From M3007 sp964646615 (GTDB lineage: Bacteria > Bacteroidota > Bacteroidia > Chitinophagales > Saprospiraceae): DNA of 64,000 nt. Shown here in pieces: positions 61,159-64,000 of the stretch. The DNA lies in NCBI GenBank assembly GCA_964646615.1, contig CAZYEV010000049.1, forward strand, positions 1-64,000, given 5' to 3'. The notes under the pieces are model-generated. The model searched no databases. It was not told the DNA's origin and was given only the letters and a program-made list of their open reading frames with translations. Position 1 is the first letter of the stretch; every line of letters begins with the position of its first letter. The position numbers and the translations under genes are program-made.

Positions 61159-62298
61159 TCAGCGCCAGCGCCTACCCTTCCACCAATAACGCCGAACTAC
61201 CAGCGACGCCAGCCCAACCATCGTCAGGTAAATAGTGTGGGTCAGCAATGCCGACCAGAAATGGCCGAGATGCTTTTTCTGATGAAAAAAAGCGGTCATT
61301 TCGCGCAGCAGTCTCCCGTCGGCCCAGGCTTTGGCGCTCAAAAGCAACAGTGCAATACCGCCCAAAGGCGGGCACCAGAGTGCTAATAGCGCATTGCAAA
61401 CAACACCGAACGGCACTGCCCACAATAGCGCCAGCACGGCCTGCAGCCGCCGGTTCGTCCAGCCCGTATTTTTGGTGCCCCAGCGCAGCCGCTGTTGAAA
61501 AAAGGCCCTAACTGTAGGGCAGGGCTGTGTTTGCACGGTAGCGCCCGCATTTTTTAAGAAAAAAATCTCCTCTATGGGCAGTTTAGCCAGCAAGAACATA
61601 TCGTCGCCGGAAGCGCGGTGTGCATTGTCGGCAAAGCCGCCTATGCGCTCGAAGGTGGCCTTTGGGTAGCAAAGATTGGCCCCATTGCCCATGGCAAACC
61701 AACGGCGGGCAAGTGCTGCGCCCGTGATGCCCATAGTGGCGGCTATGTCGAGCGCCTGAAAGCACTCCCATCCCTTGCGCGCCTGAAGCGCAACGGGCGC
61801 GACAATGGCGCTGGGTCTCCGCTTTTCATAAGCCGAAGCCAACAGCCAGAGCCAGCGCGGGGGTGCCAAGCAATCGGCATCGGTCGTAACGATGAGTTCG
61901 CCGCGCGCACAGGCGATGCCCCGGCTCAGGGCGCTCTTTTTACCCGGTGGAGCAGAGGGTTGGGTCTCACTCAGGCGCAGCAGGCGAATTTCATCGGGAT
62001 GAGCAGCCACCAATCTGGCCATGCGCTCGGCTGTGTCGTCTTCGGAATAATCATCCACCACCACAATCTCGCGCAGCACAGCCGGATAATTACAGGCCAG
62101 AACGGAACGCACACAGGCCTCAATGTTCGCCGCCTCGTTGCGCGCGGCAATGACGACCGAAACCCGAACACCGGGCCGGAAGTCTGCAGGCGCTTCCCAC
62201 ACCAGCATGGAGCGCCATGTGTGCAGCACTGCCCGCAACAGCAAGAGATAGCCGGATGCCAGGAGCAAACAGACTGCAGCATAAGCATACAGCAGCAT
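61159..62298 (-). CDS. Membrane glycosyltransferase family 2
   Basis: The 379-residue protein starts with a membrane helix (YAAVCLLLASGYLLLLRAVL). The GT-A domain has VSVVIAARNEAANIEACVRS, VVVDDYSEDDT, TTDADCLAPP with the metal-binding DxD, and QQRLRWGTKN with the Q(R/Q)xRW-type motif of processive enzymes. Two or three C-terminal helices follow. It should add sugars to a lipid or chain at the cytoplasmic face. porQ lies upstream on the same strand with ten bases between, so they may share a transcript. Confidence 0.87.
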   Translation of the reverse strand: MLLYAYAAVCLLLASGYLLLLRAVLHTWRSMLVWEAPADFRPGVRVSVVIAARNEAANIEACVRSVLACNYPAVLREIVVVDDYSEDDTAERMARLVAAHPDEIRLLRLSETQPSAPPGKKSALSRGIACARGELIVTTDADCLAPPRWLWLLASAYEKRRPSAIVAPVALQARKGWECFQALDIAATMGITGAALARRWFAMGNGANLCYPKATFERIGGFADNAHRASGDDMFLLAKLPIEEIFFLKNAGATVQTQPCPTVRAFFQQRLRWGTKNTGWTNRRLQAVLALLWAVPFGVVCNALLALWCPPLGGIALLLLSAKAWADGRLLREMTAFFHQKKHLGHFWSALLTHTIYLTMVGLASLVVRRYWWKGRRWR

Positions 62299-62308
62299 GA
62301 GACGCCAC

Positions 62309-63382
62309 TCAGAACAGTTCGCGCACGTTGGTGCTCAGCCCAAAGTGAACGATGCCGCCAGCGATATGGTAGGAGGCATAGCCAAAATCCACGCGGAAGC
62401 GGCTGACGCGGAAGCCCACGCCTGCGGAGAAGCCGGCCAGGCTGCGGAAGTTGCGCACGGTCAGTTCGCGCCGGCGCAAGTGGTTGTAACCTAAGCGGAT
62501 GCGGAAGGACTCCGTCTGGCCCAGCAGGAACTCGCCGTTGAAGATGAGGTGCCGGAAAAAGTTATCTATGGCCGGATTGCCCTCCGAAGGTTCGCCCCCG
62601 CCGAAGAGGAGCGGATTTTGCGGTCGCAGCGCGGGGTCGTCGTAGCGGATGTCCCACTGGTGCAGGTGATGGGCAATAACGGTAAGGCGGAAGGGCAGGT
62701 AGCGCAGGCGTTTGCTGAAGGCCACCTGAAGGTCGAAGGGCAGGTCTTCGCGCACGTCCTGATAGCGGGCCAGCTGGGTGCCGGCGTTGCGCACAACTGC
62801 CGCCATCGAGAACAGGCTGGCCGTATCCACGTACAGCACACCCACATCAGTGCTCAGAGCCGAAGCGCGGTACATATCTAAGGCCGACACGGCAAACCGG
62901 GCATTGAGGCCCAGCGACCATCTGGGGCTGAGCAGACGCGCAGCGCCGAGGGTGAAGGCCGTCTCGGCGGCGCGCACCTGTCCCTGAATGTTGCCGAACT
63001 CGTCGGCCATCGGAATATCGCCGTAGCCTACGTGCTGGATGGAGGCGTGAAGTGTCGCATCCAGTGCTCCGACATGGTGAGCATAGGCCGCATAGCTGTG
63101 CTGGATGCCGGCCAGCAGGAAGTTGTGCTGCAGCGATACCTGGCCGTTCATGGCCGGATTGAGGGCCGCAGGATTGAAGGCAGCCAGCGCTGCGTCGTCG
63201 TCGCGCACCGAAAGCACGACACCGCCCAGCGCCGTGGCGCGCGCAGAAGGCGAAAGGGTCAGAAACCTGAAAACGTGCCGCCCGCCCGTAACCTGGGCAA
63301 AAGCAGGTGGCTGAGCCGCCATAAACAAAAACATGAGCACCCAGAGCGGGTTGGCAGCAAGGTGTAACGATGGCATTGGCAT
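62309..63382 (-). CDS. porQ: Type IX secretion system protein PorQ
   Basis: The 357-residue protein has a signal peptide ending PPAFAQ, and the mature start VTGGRHVFRFLTLSPSARAT is the PorQ signature, with ALGGVVLSVRDDDAALAAFNPAAL and the barrel strands of the PorV/PorQ (FadL-like) family. It acts in the outer membrane in surface attachment of type IX cargo, such as the beta-helix protein at 28.5 kb. A stretched box TACTTTTTTG lies upstream at 63394-63403. An in-frame TTG two codons earlier is not used. The glycosyltransferase gene follows. Confidence 0.9.
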   Translation of the reverse strand: MPMPSLHLAANPLWVLMFLFMAAQPPAFAQVTGGRHVFRFLTLSPSARATALGGVVLSVRDDDAALAAFNPAALNPAMNGQVSLQHNFLLAGIQHSYAAYAHHVGALDATLHASIQHVGYGDIPMADEFGNIQGQVRAAETAFTLGAARLLSPRWSLGLNARFAVSALDMYRASALSTDVGVLYVDTASLFSMAAVVRNAGTQLARYQDVREDLPFDLQVAFSKRLRYLPFRLTVIAHHLHQWDIRYDDPALRPQNPLLFGGGEPSEGNPAIDNFFRHLIFNGEFLLGQTESFRIRLGYNHLRRRELTVRNFRSLAGFSAGVGFRVSRFRVDFGYASYHIAGGIVHFGLSTNVRELF

Positions 63383-63428
63383 GGTCAATTCCCCAAAAAA
63401 GTAGTGTAAGACGAGGCGCTGCAGGCCT

Positions 63429-64000
63429 TTACTGGCCGGCGGCGGTGGAGTCGCGACTCCACAGGGTGCGGCATCGCCCTTTTTGGCACCACATCAGGCG
63501 TTCGAGTTGCCCGTTGGTGTCGTATAATCGCAAGGTATCGTGTTCGTTGTCGCCCTCGAGATACATTCCCTGGGCCTTGAGGCGCCCATTTTCATACCAT
63601 TCGGTGAAAGGGCCGTTCTCCTCATTGTCGCGCAGGGTTACCTTTTCGCGCAGGGTGCCGTTGGGGTACCAGCGCGTGCTGAGGCCCTGCAGTTTGCCGC
63701 GCACAAAGGTTTGTTCCAAATGCTTTTGCCCGTTTTCAAAGTAGAGCACTACCGGGCCGTGGTGTATGCCGTGGTCGTAGTGCTCCACCTGTTCGGGCCG
63801 ACCGTTGGGGTAGAAGAGGGTTCGAGTGCCGTGGAGGGAGTCGTTTTCGTAGTGTGCCTCTTCGCGCAGCTGTCCTCGGGCGTCGAAGCGCTGATAAAGG
63901 CCATGACGGGCATAATCCTTCTTGCGGCGCTCGAAGCGCTCTAATTCGCCGTATTCGTTGCGGACTTCTACGGTTTCAATATCAGCGGTGCAGGCGCATA
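63429..64000 (-). CDS. YwqK/MORN-type repeat lipoprotein, N-terminus cut by window edge
   Basis: The open frame runs off the right edge, so the start is outside the window. At least 190 residues are visible: near the edge ACTADIETVEVRNEYGELER, possibly the lipobox Cys, then repeats of the form G.YxxF.xxGQLxEEAxYxN, GTRTLFYPNGRPEQVEHYD, GLSTRWYPNGTLREKVTL and GPFTEWYENGRLKAQGMYLE. These are YwqK/MORN-2 repeats, which form beta-strand pairs. In some annotations the family is called an antitoxin, but no toxin is near. It ends 47 bases before porQ starts, on the same strand. Confidence 0.8.
   Translation of the reverse strand, partial: CACTADIETVEVRNEYGELERFERRKKDYARHGLYQRFDARGQLREEAHYENDSLHGTRTLFYPNGRPEQVEHYDHGIHHGPVVLYFENGQKHLEQTFVRGKLQGLSTRWYPNGTLREKVTLRDNEENGPFTEWYENGRLKAQGMYLEGDNEHDTLRLYDTNGQLERLMWCQKGRCRTLWSRDSTAAGQ

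Noticed and set aside
63429..64000. Toxin-antitoxin pair for the YwqK-type protein
   Set aside because: The name antitoxin is inherited from annotation of the family; no toxin gene adjoins it within the window and the protein looks like an exported repeat lipoprotein.

Overview
The window reads as a chromosomal segment of a GC-rich member of the Bacteroidota. The evidence is a SusC/SusD pair, the gliding and type IX secretion genes gldG and porQ, a surface protein with a type IX sorting tail, and many promoters of the Bacteroidota type (TAnnTTTG, here mostly TACCTTTGC, a short distance before the start codon). A Saprospiria-like placement is only an impression. Gene density is high, intergenic gaps are short, and I saw no rRNA, tRNA, CRISPR array or intact transposase.

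Left end (1-7.2 kb) is the accessory part. It has an AT-rich tail of a type I restriction methylase, a frameshifted small membrane gene, a GC-rich secreted beta-propeller/caspase protein, a broken GxxExxY gene, a RhuM/Fic protein and an intact GxxExxY gene. Three copies of a 101-bp element with inverted ends (GGTAGTG...CACTACC) punctuate these genes. One copy is cut in half and fused to the inside of the broken GxxExxY gene. The island ends in an array of six units, 104 bp each, built from three mutually complementary arms. A single inverted relative of that unit lies at 15.0 kb.

From 7.2 to 27 kb the genes are mostly ordinary: an SDR reductase coupled to a cytochrome c lipoprotein, D-lactate dehydrogenase, pdxA, a leucyl aminopeptidase, a membrane adenylate cyclase with TPRs, a patatin-like membrane phospholipase with a sterol-desaturase-type hydroxylase, folB fused to a zinc-binding domain, mtaB, dnaK, a probable ACMSD decarboxylase and a DUF5682 protein.

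From 27 to 50 kb come a sigma-54 activator without a DNA-binding domain, a beta-helix surface protein with a sorting tail, a TPR protein, a probable aminomuconate deaminase (RidA family) downstream of a 2-oxoacid dehydrogenase E2 gene, a metalloprotease/propeller/barrel protein, lipoproteins, a BNR-repeat protein, a TolB-like propeller protein, an FMN reductase and gldG.

From 51 to 64 kb are hldD, an HtrA protease, the SusC/SusD pair, ribosomal protein L25, an ATP-grasp enzyme with a PGDYG-like partner, a glycosyltransferase, porQ and the end of a YwqK-type lipoprotein cut by the window edge. ACMSD and the aminomuconate deaminase are consecutive-branch steps of tryptophan/kynurenine breakdown. 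PorQ, GldG and the sorting tail belong to surface secretion. Where a promoter box lies inside a longer open frame I moved the start codon downstream, and each entry says so.
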